Assembly (NCBI GenBank): GCA_910578605.1
Contig: CAJTQG010000005.1
Coordinates: 1 to 64,000, forward strand
From: an uncultured Lachnospiraceae bacterium
Lineage (GTDB): Bacteria > Bacillota > Clostridia > Lachnospirales > Lachnospiraceae
Reading direction: 5' to 3'
Length of the DNA stretch: 64,000 nucleotides
Shown here piece by piece: positions 18,675 through 28,800 of this stretch. Below the pieces are notes generated by a model. It worked only from the letters and a program-made list of their open reading frames with translations, did not search any database and was not told where the DNA came from. Position 1 is the stretch's first letter. Each line of letters opens with the position of its first letter. Position numbers and translations under genes: made by a program.

Positions 18675-18956
18675 ATGCAAATAACTGATGTGAGAGTAAG
18701 AAAAGTAGCAAAGGAAGGCAAAATGAAAGCAGTAGTTTCTATCACCTTGGACAATGAATTTGTTGTGCATGATATTAAAGTTATTGAAGGTGAGAAGGGA
18801 ATGTTTATTGCAATGCCCAGCAGAAAAGCGGCGGATGGGGAATACAGAGATATAGCACATCCGATAAACTCTCAGACAAGAGATCGTATTCAAGAAATGA
18901 TTCTTCAAAAATATGAACAAACATTGGAAGAAGAAAAAGAAGAAGTTGCGGAATAA
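18675..18956 (+). CDS. spoVG: septation / RNA-binding regulator SpoVG
   Basis: 93 residues beginning [11 protein letters not shown] with the conserved [20 protein letters not shown] core and the PSRK...YRDIAHPI motif, ending in an acidic Glu-rich tail. SpoVG binds nucleic acid and affects septum position in sporulation and many regulons. AAGGGG precedes the ATG. It lies 66 nt after glgD and is followed by a terminator, so it may share the glg transcript. Confidence 0.95.
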   Translation: MQITDVRVRKVAKEGKMKAVVSITLDNEFVVHDIKVIEGEKGMFIAMPSRKAADGEYRDIAHPINSQTRDRIQEMILQKYEQTLEEEKEEVAE

Positions 18957-18974
18957 TGTAAAATACAAAGCAAT

Positions 18975-19008
18975 AAGGAGAGCTTCAGAACAAGGAGCTC
19001 TTCTTTTT
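18975..19008 (+). terminator. intrinsic terminator after spoVG
   Basis: AGAGCT and AGCTCT pair in AAGGAGAGCTTC...GGAGCTCTTC, followed by CTTTTTCT. It separates the glgCD-spoVG unit from the phosphofructokinase promoter. Confidence 0.65.
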
Positions 19009-19051
19009 CTATCACTTTTTTGTCATTGGGGCAAAAAAACCGAATCTTTTG

Positions 19052-19080
19052 TTTAAATTTTTGATTGGGAATGGTATAAT
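19052..19080 (+). promoter_or_regulatory. promoter of the phosphofructokinase-dnaX-recR unit
   Basis: An extended -10 TGG-TATAAT ends at 19080, with a weak -35 (TTTAAA, 19052-19057) 17 nt upstream. The predicted transcription start near 19087 excludes the in-frame start codons further upstream. Confidence 0.55.
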
Positions 19081-19162
19081 AAAAAAACATGATAAGGATA
19101 TAGAATTTATTTTGGATTTGGATGAATGTTATGATAAAGCAATAGAAAGGATGGAAGAGGAC

Positions 19163-20233
19163 ATGAGAATAGGAATGTTGACAAGCGGCGGTGATTGCCA
19201 GAGCCTGAATGCAACTATGAGGGGCGTTGCGAAAAGTCTGTATCAAAACTTGCAGGGAATTGAGATTGTAGGATTTTTAGAAGGATATAAGGGTTTAATG
19301 TATGAGGATTACCGTGTGCTTCACCAAAAGGACTTTTCCGGTATTTTAACAGAGGGAGGAACTATTATCGGGACTTCTAGGCAGCCCTTTAAATTGATGA
19401 GAAACCCGGATGAGCAGGGCAGGGATAAGGTGGAGCTGATGAAAAATACCTACCAAAAGCTTGGATTGGAATGTCTGGTTGTGTTAGGGGGGAACGGAAG
19501 CCAAAAGACAGCCAATTTGCTTCGTGAGGAGGGGTTGAATGTTGTGTCTCTTCCTAAGACGATTGACAATGATCTGTGGGGAACCGATATGACCTTTGGA
19601 TTTCAGAGCGCTGTAAATATAGCGACTAATGCCATTGATTGTATTCATACGACTGCGGCATCCCACGGAAGAGTGTTTATTGTGGAAGTGATGGGACACA
19701 AGGTAGGATGGCTTACATTGCATGCCGGAATTGCAGGAGGAGCAGATATTATATTGATTCCGGAGATTCCTTATGATATTGACAAGGTTGTGGAAAAAAT
19801 TGAAGCCAGATCAAAGGCTGGCAGTAGATTTTCTATCTTGGCAGTGGCAGAGGGAGCTATTTCTAAGGAGGAGGCTTCGCTGACAAAAAAGGATTACAAG
19901 GCAAAGAAAAGAAGTTCTCAGTTTCCGTCAGTGTCTTATGAGATTGGTTATGAAGTGGAAAAGAGAACGGGACAGGAGATTCGTGTAACCATACCAGGTC
20001 ATACACAAAGAGGGGGAAGTCCGTGTCCATATGATAGAGTGCTTTCTACCAGGTTTGGTGCGGCGGCAGCAGACTTGATTATGAAGAGAGAATATGGTTT
20101 TATGGTAGGTATCAAAGAAGGAAAAATAGTAAAGATTCCGTTGGAGGATGTGGCAGGTAAATTGAAAAAGGTGGAGCCGGAATCCTCTATTATCAAAGAG
20201 GCAGCATTAACCGGAATCAGCTTTGGAGTATAA
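19163..20233 (+). CDS. 6-phosphofructokinase, group III type
   Basis: 356 residues. The start MRIGMLTSGGDCQSLN is chosen because the promoter -10 lies at 19075-19080 and GGAAGAGG precedes this ATG; an open extension upstream is not transcribed. Motifs are TSGGDCQSLN for nucleotide binding, LGGNGSQKTA for the phosphate loop, and PKTIDNDLWGTD for the catalytic Asp. The loop has Gly at the position that is Gly in ATP enzymes and Asp in pyrophosphate enzymes, but Lys follows Pro in PKTIDND, the residue usual in pyrophosphate-type and group III enzymes; an Asn replaces the usual GGD Asp. ATP is the more likely phosphoryl donor. It phosphorylates fructose-6-phosphate in glycolysis and sits 1 nt before dnaX. 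Confidence 0.9.
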   Translation: MRIGMLTSGGDCQSLNATMRGVAKSLYQNLQGIEIVGFLEGYKGLMYEDYRVLHQKDFSGILTEGGTIIGTSRQPFKLMRNPDEQGRDKVELMKNTYQKLGLECLVVLGGNGSQKTANLLREEGLNVVSLPKTIDNDLWGTDMTFGFQSAVNIATNAIDCIHTTAASHGRVFIVEVMGHKVGWLTLHAGIAGGADIILIPEIPYDIDKVVEKIEARSKAGSRFSILAVAEGAISKEEASLTKKDYKAKKRSSQFPSVSYEIGYEVEKRTGQEIRVTIPGHTQRGGSPCPYDRVLSTRFGAAAADLIMKREYGFMVGIKEGKIVKIPLEDVAGKLKKVEPESSIIKEAALTGISFGV

Positions 20234-20234
20234 G

Positions 20235-21836
20235 ATGTCATATACAGCATTATATCGTAAGTTCCGCCCCGATGCATTCGGTGATGTTAAGGGGCAGGAG
20301 CATATTGTTACAACATTGCAAAATCAAATCAATGCAGGAAGGATAGGACATGCCTATCTTTTTTGCGGAACAAGAGGCACCGGAAAGACTAGCATTGCAA
20401 AAATATTTGCAAAGGCAGTAAACTGCGAGAATCCTTCTGAGGGCAGCCCCTGCGGTACATGTGCATCCTGCAGGGCTATCAGCCAGGGGGCATCCATGAA
20501 CGTGATTGAGATAGATGCCGCCTCCAACAACGGAGTGGATAATATTAGGGAAATTCGGGATGAAGTTCAATATTCACCAACTGAGGGAAAATATAAAGTG
20601 TATATTATTGATGAGGTGCATATGCTTTCTATAGGAGCCTTTAATGCCCTTTTGAAGACATTGGAGGAACCTCCCTCCTATGTTATATTTATATTGGCAA
20701 CTACAGAATCACATAAAATTCCCATCACTATATTATCCCGCTGTCAAAGGTATGATTTTCGCAGGATTACAGTGGATACCATTGCTGGCAGGCTGCAGGA
20801 GTTGATGGATAAGGAGGAGCTGGAAACCCAGGAGTCGGCACTTCGGTTTATTGCAAAGAAGGCGGATGGTTCCATGAGAGATGCTCTGAGTCTGCTAGAT
20901 CAATGCCTGGCATTTCATATGGGGAAACCTCTCACCTATGAAAATGTTCTGGATGTACTTGGTGCAGTCGACACGGAAGTGTTTTATGAGATGATGGAGT
21001 TGTTAATACAGGGGGATTGTGTTGGTTGTATTCATAAGCTGGAAGAAATAATGGAATCCGGCAAGGAGTTGGGGCAGTTTGTCTCTGACTTTATCTGGTA
21101 TATGCGCAATCTAATGTTAGTTCAGGTGTCTGATGATGTAGATGAAATATTAGATATGTCTAAGGAAAATATTGCAGGGTTAAAACAACAGGCAAGATTG
21201 GTTGACACCAATACTATAATGAGATATATTAGGATATTCTCTGATTTGTCAAATCAAATAAAATATGCAGCGTCCAAAAGAGTGCTGGTGGAGACAGGGT
21301 TGATTCGTATGACACGTCCGGCTATGGAACAGGATTTGTCCTCCGCATTAGAGAGAATAAGCATGTTGGAGAAAAAATGGGAACAGGGAGTGACAGTGAG
21401 AAGCTCTGAAGATAGAGTATCCCACGCCGACTTAAAGGAACAGGTCTTTCGCGAAGAATTAGAGGAGGAGAAAAAGAAATCTGTGCCAAAGGCGGTGCCG
21501 GAGGATTTGCAGGAAGTGAAAAATAATTGGAGGGGGATTTTACGGAAAGTATCTCCAACGATAAGGATTTACCTGAAGGATGCCATGACTGTAGTGGGGA
21601 CAGAGAATCATTTTCGCTTGGTGTTTCACAATGAACAGGCATTTCAGTTTGTAAATCGAATAGAGAAAATCCAAGAGATAGAGCAGGCGATTGTGGAGGT
21701 AATAAAAAAACAAGTGCAGATTGAAGTGCAGTGTATGGAAGTGGAGGAGGCTGCCAAAGCAGACTTTACAAAAATTGAGGATGTGCTGCACTTAGATAAT
21801 TTAGAAATAGAAGATTTCAGCAAGGAGGAATTTTAA
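20235..21836 (+). CDS. dnaX: DNA polymerase III subunit gamma/tau
   Basis: 534 residues, started at ATG with GGAG 7 nt upstream. The clamp-loader ATPase has Walker [10 protein letters not shown], a four-Cys zinc module ([16 protein letters not shown]), DEVHML and the arginine finger [11 protein letters not shown], then domain III (about 230-360) and a short tau-like C-terminal region. It is the motor of the sliding-clamp loader. It begins immediately after the phosphofructokinase stop and ends 2 nt before ybaB, the conserved dnaX-ybaB-recR order. Confidence 0.95.
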   Translation: MSYTALYRKFRPDAFGDVKGQEHIVTTLQNQINAGRIGHAYLFCGTRGTGKTSIAKIFAKAVNCENPSEGSPCGTCASCRAISQGASMNVIEIDAASNNGVDNIREIRDEVQYSPTEGKYKVYIIDEVHMLSIGAFNALLKTLEEPPSYVIFILATTESHKIPITILSRCQRYDFRRITVDTIAGRLQELMDKEELETQESALRFIAKKADGSMRDALSLLDQCLAFHMGKPLTYENVLDVLGAVDTEVFYEMMELLIQGDCVGCIHKLEEIMESGKELGQFVSDFIWYMRNLMLVQVSDDVDEILDMSKENIAGLKQQARLVDTNTIMRYIRIFSDLSNQIKYAASKRVLVETGLIRMTRPAMEQDLSSALERISMLEKKWEQGVTVRSSEDRVSHADLKEQVFREELEEEKKKSVPKAVPEDLQEVKNNWRGILRKVSPTIRIYLKDAMTVVGTENHFRLVFHNEQAFQFVNRIEKIQEIEQAIVEVIKKQVQIEVQCMEVEEAAKADFTKIEDVLHLDNLEIEDFSKEEF

Positions 21837-21838
21837 TA

Positions 21839-22186
21839 ATGGCAAGACGTGGTGGAGGATTTCCAGGAGGAATGCCTGGAAATATGAACAATCTTATGAA
21901 ACAGGCTCAGAAGATGCAAAAACAGATGGAGGAGACGACAAAGGAGTTAGAGGAAAAGGAAGTGACAGCAACGGCAGGAGGCGGTGCTGTTGAGGTGACT
22001 GTGTCAGGAAAAAAAGAGGTTGTTAAGGTGAAGCTGCAGGAGGAGGTAGTGGACCCAGATGACATTGAAATGTTAGAGGACTTGATTATGGCGGCTACCA
22101 ATGAAGCTCTGCGCAAAATGGAAGAGGTATCACAGGCGTCCATGGCCAAAATCACAGGAGGTCTTGGGGGCGGTTTTCCATTCTAA
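21839..22186 (+). CDS. ybaB: YbaB/EbfC family nucleoid-associated protein
   Basis: 115 residues: a Gly/Met-rich start ([19 protein letters not shown]), a long helix [20 protein letters not shown], then the beta-hairpin [14 protein letters not shown] and a terminal helix. The dimer binds DNA without strong specificity. It sits 2 nt after dnaX and 64 nt before recR. Confidence 0.95.
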   Translation: MARRGGGFPGGMPGNMNNLMKQAQKMQKQMEETTKELEEKEVTATAGGGAVEVTVSGKKEVVKVKLQEEVVDPDDIEMLEDLIMAATNEALRKMEEVSQASMAKITGGLGGGFPF

Positions 22187-22250
22187 GCAGATCATTTCTG
22201 TCTTACAGACACAGCTATGAAGATATGAGAAAAGGTTTGGTTGAATTAGA

Positions 22251-22847
22251 ATGGATTATTACAGCAGTCATATTACAAATTTAATAGAAGGTCTGTCAGG
22301 ATTGCCTGGAATCGGCAGTAAGACAGCACAAAGACTTGCGTTTCACATTGTTCATATGCCCACAGAGCAGGTGAACCAGTTGGCAAAAGCTATGATCAGC
22401 GCCAAGGAAAATGTGCGTTACTGCAAAGCCTGCTGTACATTGACAGACAAAGAACTTTGTCCTATCTGCAGCAGTGAGAAACGAGACCATAAGACTATTA
22501 TGGTGGTAGAGACTACAAGAGATTTGGCGGCATATGAGAAAACAGGAAAATACGAGGGGGTTTATCATGTGCTTCATGGTGCGATCAATCCTACTCTGGG
22601 AATTGGATTAGAGGATATTCGGTTAAAGGAATTGATGCAGAGACTTCGAGGAGATGTGGAGGAAGTGATTATTGCCACAAATTCCAGCGTGGAGGGAGAG
22701 GCCACGGCCACATATATTAGCAAGTTGATTAAGCCTACAGGAATAAAAGTTACAAGAATTGCCAGTGGCGTTCCTGTAGGCGGTGATTTGGAGTACATTG
22801 ATGAGGTGACCTTACTGCGTGCTTTAGAGGGAAGGGTAGAATGGTAA
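22251..22847 (+). CDS. recR: recombination mediator RecR
   Basis: 198 residues, the standard length. A helix-hairpin-helix start ([18 protein letters not shown]), a four-Cys zinc site ([16 protein letters not shown], with flanking Cys), a TOPRIM core ([17 protein letters not shown]...[10 protein letters not shown]) and the C-terminal [16 protein letters not shown] motif are all present. It forms a ring clamp with RecO for gap repair. The next gene, coding the Cys-repeat protein, follows 62 nt later without a terminator, so the condensin genes may be read from the same transcript. Confidence 0.95.
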   Translation: MDYYSSHITNLIEGLSGLPGIGSKTAQRLAFHIVHMPTEQVNQLAKAMISAKENVRYCKACCTLTDKELCPICSSEKRDHKTIMVVETTRDLAAYEKTGKYEGVYHVLHGAINPTLGIGLEDIRLKELMQRLRGDVEEVIIATNSSVEGEATATYISKLIKPTGIKVTRIASGVPVGGDLEYIDEVTLLRALEGRVEW

Positions 22848-22909
22848 TTGAGGCATATTATTAGCGCAAGCTTGTCATAGAAATACTAGGGAAACGAGGT
22901 GTGGTGAAA

Positions 22910-23467
22910 ATGGAAAGAAAAGCATTTTGTTTTTGCACTGGTAAATTGGTGGATTGTATTCCTGGCAGAGTGCAGGATTGCAATATGAAAAATGTGTCCA
23001 AATGTCCTCTGGAGGAGGAAAGGGCGAAAAACAAGGCATTTTGTTTCTGCAAGGGAGAACTGGTGGACTGCATACCTGGCAGGGTGCAGGACTGCAATAT
23101 GAAAAATGTATCCAAATGCCCCTTGGAGGAGGAACACATACAAAAGGTAAAGGAAATAATTGAAAAGCAAAAACAAAATACAATAAAACAGAATAAAAAA
23201 GCGTTTTGCTTCTGTAAGGGAGAGTTAGTAGATTGTATCCCAGGCAGAGTGCAGGACTGTAATATGAAAAACGTGTCCAAATGCCCTCTGGAGGAGGAAA
23301 AACAGCAGAAGGGCAAGGAGAAGCAGCAAGGAAAAGAAAAAGGAAAGAAGAAGGAAAAAGAGAAGCGCAGTTTTTGCTTCTGCAAGGGAGAGCTGGTAGA
23401 TTGTATCCCAGGCAGAGTGCAGGACTGTAATATGAAAAACGTGTCCAAATGCCCTCTGGACAAATAA
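22910..23467 (+). CDS. small protein of four near-identical cysteine-rich repeats
   Basis: 185 residues consisting of four copies of one motif with the spacing CxC-x6-C-x7-C-x7-C (core FCFCKGELVDC, IPGRVQDC, NMKNVSKCP), joined by Lys/Glu-rich linkers of 4 to 27 residues. Units lie at about 22919-23020, 23033-23135, 23197-23299 and 23363-23464. The protein sequence of the units is almost invariant although units 1 and 2 differ from the others at many synonymous sites, which points to selection on the protein. I do not recognise the family; five Cys per unit suggests metal binding or disulphides, but nothing exports it, so metal is likelier. The ATG at 22910 has GAGGTG 8 nt upstream. It precedes jetA by 16 nt, so the two are probably co-translated. 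Confidence 0.85.
   Translation: MERKAFCFCTGKLVDCIPGRVQDCNMKNVSKCPLEEERAKNKAFCFCKGELVDCIPGRVQDCNMKNVSKCPLEEEHIQKVKEIIEKQKQNTIKQNKKAFCFCKGELVDCIPGRVQDCNMKNVSKCPLEEEKQQKGKEKQQGKEKGKKKEKEKRSFCFCKGELVDCIPGRVQDCNMKNVSKCPLDK
22919..23464 (+). repeat. four in-frame direct repeats of about 100 bp
   Basis: The DNA of the Cys-rich protein repeats four times. Units 3 and 4 differ at only a few positions over about 90 bp, which suggests recent duplication or gene conversion, while units 1 and 2 are older by their synonymous differences. Linkers between units are unrelated and of different length. Confidence 0.85.
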
Positions 23468-23483
23468 AACAGGTTGGTTGTAT

Positions 23484-25013
23484 ATGTCAGAAGAATATAG
23501 TTTGCTTCGCGATATAGTTTATGAGCATAATGAAAGAATACGTAATTTGAAAAAGTGTTACCCATTTTTTAAGCTTGCAGAAAATTCTTTTCAGCAGTAT
23601 AAGGAAGGAAAATATGCGAGCTTAGATATGGGTTATATTATAATGGCTATATTGCGTTTTTTTATGGAAGAAAATAATTTTAAAGAAAAGGATGTGGCAT
23701 ATGAAGAGTATGCTGCTTTTCTTCATGTAATTTTACAGCAAGATTTCGCCATGTATTTAGAAGAGGAAGAAGAAGGAGAATTAGTCTCCTATATATTTGA
23801 TAAATTGACGAACGATGGGCATCCCTTTACCTATCAATATTTTGAGCCTTTAGAAAAGAAGAAAAAAACTGTGCGGACCAGATGGATAGAAAGTAAGATG
23901 AGGAAAGAACAGCTTTATTATACATTGAGCGCAGATGGGATTGCCTTTTATTTAGAGACAAAGGAAATGAAGGAGGAGAGCTCTATTAGTGTGGCGCAGG
24001 TACTCCTTGGAAAAATGATTTCCTCTCAAAATTTTAAGGGGGGAATTCAGGTGATTCGTAGAATTAACAATGAGGTGAGCCGCCTGAAGGTGCGAAAGCA
24101 GGAGGTGCTGTCTGCGCTTGGCAGTGATGTGTTTGAGGGAACAAAGGCATATGATGATTTTGTAAAGACAGGAATGCAGTGGTTTGAGGAGGAGCAGAAG
24201 CTGTTTGCGAAAAATAAGCAGCTGATTGAGAAGGCATTAGAACAGATAGACAGGCATGGACATTTGGCAGACTCAAAAGCAAAGGATATTTATCGATTGG
24301 AGGAGGAATTAAAAAAGGCTATTGTTCGCCATAGTGAGCTTCTCTATGAGTGTACGGATTTGCAGTATAAGGCGGACGAAATGATACGAACCGCTAAATT
24401 TTCAAGACTGCGTCAAAGCTTTGATTTTACGCAGGTATGTAGGGAGATTATGAAATTGGATTCACCCAAGCTGCTGGAACTGCTGGTGAATCCTCTGCTT
24501 TGTTTAAGGACAAAAAAAACATTTTCCTTAGCTAAAATTGATGATATGCTCACAGTGCGTTTGAAGGAGGGGGAAAAGGGAGAAAAGGTTAAGGCACAGG
24601 TGGAGGAAAATTATGTGTATCCTGATGAGTTGGAGGAGGAGAGAATCCAAAATAATTACAGGGTGCTGATTAGAAGCCTGCTGGAGTTTGGGCAGGAGAG
24701 AGAAAGCTTTACCTTAAGCCAGTGGAATGAGAGACTTATTCAGGAATTCTCCTCCCCAATATTACAAAACGGAGATTTTTATTCGTACTTGGTTCATATG
24801 TGTCAAAAAAAGGAGTATCCATTGGAAAAGCTGCTGAAAATGCCAGATACTTTTTTTGAAAAGCAGGTATGTCTGGCATTGCAGGATTGGGACAGGCAGG
24901 AAGAGTTTTTAAACTGTGAACTTTTGGTAGAGCCAGATGTACAGGAAAAAGTAAAAATGGGCAGGGATGCCTTTGAAGTGTCAGATATTCACTTCTCTCT
25001 GCTGTACAAGTAG
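23484..25013 (+). CDS. jetA: JetA / MksF-type condensin kleisin
   Basis: 509 residues, mostly helical. The N-terminus (PFFKLAENSFQQYKEGKYASLDMGYIIMAILRFFMEENNF) and the following winged-helix-like region match the layout of the JetA (formerly DUF5716) family of Wadjet systems, the kleisin that links the ends of the JetC ATPase. A long helical stretch with coiled-coil character spans about 190-300, and the C-terminal part ends in EVSDIHFSLLYK. I use the ATG at 23484; the ribosome site is weak and coupling to the Cys-repeat gene is likely. The gene order JetA-JetB-JetC follows directly. Assignment rests on size, order and partner genes as well as sequence. Confidence 0.8.
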   Translation: MSEEYSLLRDIVYEHNERIRNLKKCYPFFKLAENSFQQYKEGKYASLDMGYIIMAILRFFMEENNFKEKDVAYEEYAAFLHVILQQDFAMYLEEEEEGELVSYIFDKLTNDGHPFTYQYFEPLEKKKKTVRTRWIESKMRKEQLYYTLSADGIAFYLETKEMKEESSISVAQVLLGKMISSQNFKGGIQVIRRINNEVSRLKVRKQEVLSALGSDVFEGTKAYDDFVKTGMQWFEEEQKLFAKNKQLIEKALEQIDRHGHLADSKAKDIYRLEEELKKAIVRHSELLYECTDLQYKADEMIRTAKFSRLRQSFDFTQVCREIMKLDSPKLLELLVNPLLCLRTKKTFSLAKIDDMLTVRLKEGEKGEKVKAQVEENYVYPDELEEERIQNNYRVLIRSLLEFGQERESFTLSQWNERLIQEFSSPILQNGDFYSYLVHMCQKKEYPLEKLLKMPDTFFEKQVCLALQDWDRQEEFLNCELLVEPDVQEKVKMGRDAFEVSDIHFSLLYK

Positions 25014-25106
25014 TCGGTTAAAATGAGGAAATGCAAGTCCCTTTTAGTATTGTGAAATGTGGAAAAATAGGCAGGCAGAAAGGTTTTATAGGAAGAGGAT
25101 AAGGTA

Positions 25107-25826
25107 ATGGATACAAAGGAATTGGAAATAGCGTTGGAGATTGTAGCAAGATTAATTAACGGTGATTCTGTGAGCAGAGGAGATAAGGCAAGTCAGAGCT
25201 TGTATCAGGAATATGAGGAAAATGGACAGATATATGATTATGTAAATTTAATATTAAAGAAAATGAATTTAACATTATATGAGTACAATTATTCCCTATA
25301 TATTACTCCTGGTGAGAACAATAAAACGTTTGGATACAGCAATGAGGAGTTAAAGCGGGAGCTTGGGGTAAAATTGAACAGGGAATTGTATTTGTGTTAT
25401 TTTATTATTTACTGCATTATTATTAAATTTTATAAAAACTCGGCAGTTTCCACCTACACAGAATATGTGAAGGCAGAGGATGTGATAGAGACTGCGGACA
25501 GCCTTCTTTTGTCCTTTACAAAGGAGCTGGATTTGTTTGATATGGAAGAGTTGGAGGAAAACAGCTTTAAGACGATTGCCATGGTGTGGGAGGATATGCC
25601 TGCGCTGACCGTTGCAGAAGGCACCTTGCGGGCTTCTAGAAATTCCAAAGCAGGGTATGTAAAAATGGTATTTAATTTTTTGACAGCCCAAAATCTTCTA
25701 TTGGAAAATGACAAGAGATATTATATAACGGAGCGAATGCGTGCGCTTGTTACCAATTACTTTGAAGAATATAAAGGCAGAATTTACCAGATTATGAAAG
25801 GAGAAGCTGAGGATGGGGAATATTAA
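25107..25826 (+). CDS. jetB: JetB / MksE-type condensin subunit
   Basis: 239 residues, the usual size for the KITE-like winged-helix subunit of MksBEF/JetABC condensins (DUF6063-like). It contains a helical N-terminus, the hydrophobic LYLCYFIIYCIIIKFYKNS stretch in its middle, and a C-terminal winged-helix (FNFLTAQNLLLENDKRYYITERMRALV). It should bind the JetA kleisin and bridge JetC heads. It overlaps jetC by 14 nt and follows jetA after 93 nt. Confidence 0.8.
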   Translation: MDTKELEIALEIVARLINGDSVSRGDKASQSLYQEYEENGQIYDYVNLILKKMNLTLYEYNYSLYITPGENNKTFGYSNEELKRELGVKLNRELYLCYFIIYCIIIKFYKNSAVSTYTEYVKAEDVIETADSLLLSFTKELDLFDMEELEENSFKTIAMVWEDMPALTVAEGTLRASRNSKAGYVKMVFNFLTAQNLLLENDKRYYITERMRALVTNYFEEYKGRIYQIMKGEAEDGEY

Positions 25827-28800
25827 CAGGATTCGTGTCAACAACGTAAAATATAATTTTGGAACCCAGTTTTATGATGATTTTCTGATGCGCATGTCCG
25901 GTAAAAATACCATCTATGACTTGGCCAACGGCGGCGGAAAAAGTATTTTGATGCTGCTTTTAATGCAGAATATGATTCCCAACTGCACTTTGGATGAAAA
26001 ACAGCCAATAGAAAAACTGTTTCGTTCAGGATGTGGCAATACAGTGATTCACTCTATGGTAGAATGGAATTTAAGCGAAAATTGTATTGAGAACCATTAC
26101 CGCTATATGTTGACTGGATTTTGTGCCAGAAAAGCCAGCGCAGGGGAAACGCCCCAGGAGGAAGAGGAGGCAAGTGCGTCTGTAGAATATTTTAATTATG
26201 TGATTTTCTATCGGGAAATGAACGATCATGACATTAAAAATTTTCCTTTAACTAGGAATGGGGAGAGAGTCACCTACAGCGGTCTGAAAAATTATCTGCG
26301 TGATTTGGAAAAAAAAGATTTAAGCCTTAAGGTGAAGGTGTTTGATAGAAAGGGAGATTATCAGCGATTTGTCAGCAGGTATGGTATCTATGGCAGCGAG
26401 TGGGAAATTATAAGAGGAATCAACAAGACAGAAGGGCATGTGAGGACATACTTTGAGACCAATTACAAAACCACAAGAAAAATAGTGGAGGATTTGCTGA
26501 TTGAGGAGATTATCCAAAAATCATTCCAAACCAATCAGACCAGGGAAAGTGACTTAGCAGGTGAGGAGACAATGGCCCAGACATTGTTGGATATTAAAGA
26601 TAAGTTATTAGAATTGTCCAAGAGAAAACATCGTATTCACAATTATGACCGACAGATAGAGCTGTTGAATATTTTTGCCGACAGAGCACAAAGTATACGG
26701 CAAATGTATGATAGTCAACGCCAGCTGGAGGATAATATAGTAAAAGTTTATCATACAGTAAAAGCGAGAAAAGGGGATAATGAGAAAAGACGGGAGCTGC
26801 TACGTTTAAAAACCCAGGAGCTGCAAAGCACAAAATTGATGCTGACTGCTCAGCTGGAGGCGGCAAAGGCAGAAGAAAATAAAAGAAAACTGGAGGAATA
26901 CCATCAGGAGATCCTTTTGCTTGAGAGGGATAAACAAAGCTTGGAGCAAGAGCAGGCAACTTTGGAGCAGGAGCAATGCTTAAGGGAGAGCGCCAACGAT
27001 TATTTGGATTATGAATATTACAGGCAGAAGAGGGAGGAGGTAGCACAGACAATAGCACATATGCAGCAGGGGAAGGAGGAATTGCTCCGCAAGCTGTATC
27101 GGCTTGCTGTGCTGAAAAAACAGAAAAATAATAAGGAAAAGGAAAGGATTCTAGTGCAAATAGACCAGCTTAGCCAAAAGGAGGAGGAGTTGGGAATTGC
27201 CGTGGAGAAATGTGACTGTCAGGAGAGGGAGCTGGACAGACAGAACGCAGTGCTGTCCCAGGAGATATCCCGCATGGAGGGGGAAGAAAATTATTTGAAG
27301 GAGGAATTTGGCACCCTAAGAAATGAGAAGGGGGTATTGATGGCAGGCAGCATTCGGGAGGAGGAGAGCAGGTGCCGCAGGGAGTTAGAGGAGATTGGAA
27401 AACAGAAGGAAGAACTGGAGAGAAAAAAGCAAGAGTGGCAGGAGGCACAAGTAAAGCTGCGGATTGAAATTGGAGAAAATGCATTGGCATTATCCCGCAT
27501 GGAAGAACAAATCGACAAATATAATTATGAGGACAACAGAGAGTATGAGGTTAAAAAAAGAATACAAGTTATGCGTGATGTGTACGGAGAACAAGAACTA
27601 GGCGAGCTGCATATGAAAATGAAGGAGAGATACCAGGAACAGCTTGTCCGTATTGCCCAGATAAAACAGGATATAAGAGGAAAACAGGAGTATTTAAAAT
27701 GCATCCAGTCAGGAAAATCCTTTGTGGACAGACCAGAGATAGAGACGGTTTTCGATTATATTGAGCGGTATCATTCGGCCAAAGTGGAGAAGGGAAGCGA
27801 TTATCTCCTTGGACTTGACTTGCAGGAGGCAGAGGAATTGCTGGAACGGTTTCCGGTATTGCCCTACTGCATCTTGGTGGAGGAGGGGTTGCTGGAGCTG
27901 GTGGCAGATAATCGGTTAAAGCAGCTTGACTTGCAGGACGCCATGGTACTGCTTGTGGATAAAAAAGCGCTAGAACAGGGGAGAGAGCTGCTGGACATTA
28001 GCGGAATTGTTGTGGCTGCCCACGACAAGGAAATATTTTTGGCAAAGGATAAGCAGTTGATTTTGCTGCAGAAGTTGGCGGAGCAGGTGGAATCAGAGGA
28101 GAAGGAATATCGGCAGCGTGCAGAGGGGGCAGAGGTGGTGATGGAGGATATTCAATTTCTTGCTCACTATCAGATGCAGAGGAGACAGACTGGGGAATTG
28201 GAGAAAGTCTCTTTTGAAAGCCTTCATAAGAGGCAAAAGGAACTGCTCAATGAAAAGGAGCATTTGCAAAAAAGGAAAGCAGTCCAGGGAGAGCTGTGGG
28301 AAAATATAAAGCAGCAGGAGAGGGATGTATCTGACAGGCAGACCCATTGGGAAAAGGAGCTGGATGATTTTCTTAGGCTTTCAGAACTGTACCAAAAGCT
28401 GAATGAAATACAGACTAAGCTTGTCCAGAAAAAACAGGAGGAACAAAAAGGAGAAAAGGAACAGCAAAATGTGAAGGCAAGACTTCAGGCGCTTCGCAAT
28501 CAGTATGACAGGCAAGTGGAGAGAAGAAAACAGAGTCAACAGCAATTGCAGGACATTGACCAGGAGTGGAAAAGTGAATATCAGCCATATTATCGTCAGG
28601 ATTTGGAGGAGGATGAGCTCATAGCAGAGGCCCAGCGCAAAAAGGAGACAAGGCTTGGGGAGTCTAGTTCCCTGGAGGCGGAATTTAAAGGAGTGAAGCA
28701 TGCAATGCAGTCCGAAAATTCCCAAACAGCAGATAAAGAAAAATTGATGGAAAATTATGATATGGCAATGGAAAAAACCATGCAGGCCATAGATTACAAA

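Noticed and set aside
19049..19162. Extended N-terminus of phosphofructokinase
   Set aside because: The promoter -10 lies inside this stretch and homology starts at the ATG at 19163.
22919..23464. Long antisense open frame and repeats across the Cys-repeat gene
   Set aside because: The minus-strand frame exists only because the sense repeats lack antisense stops; the sense frame has a ribosome site, codon-level conservation and fits the gene order.
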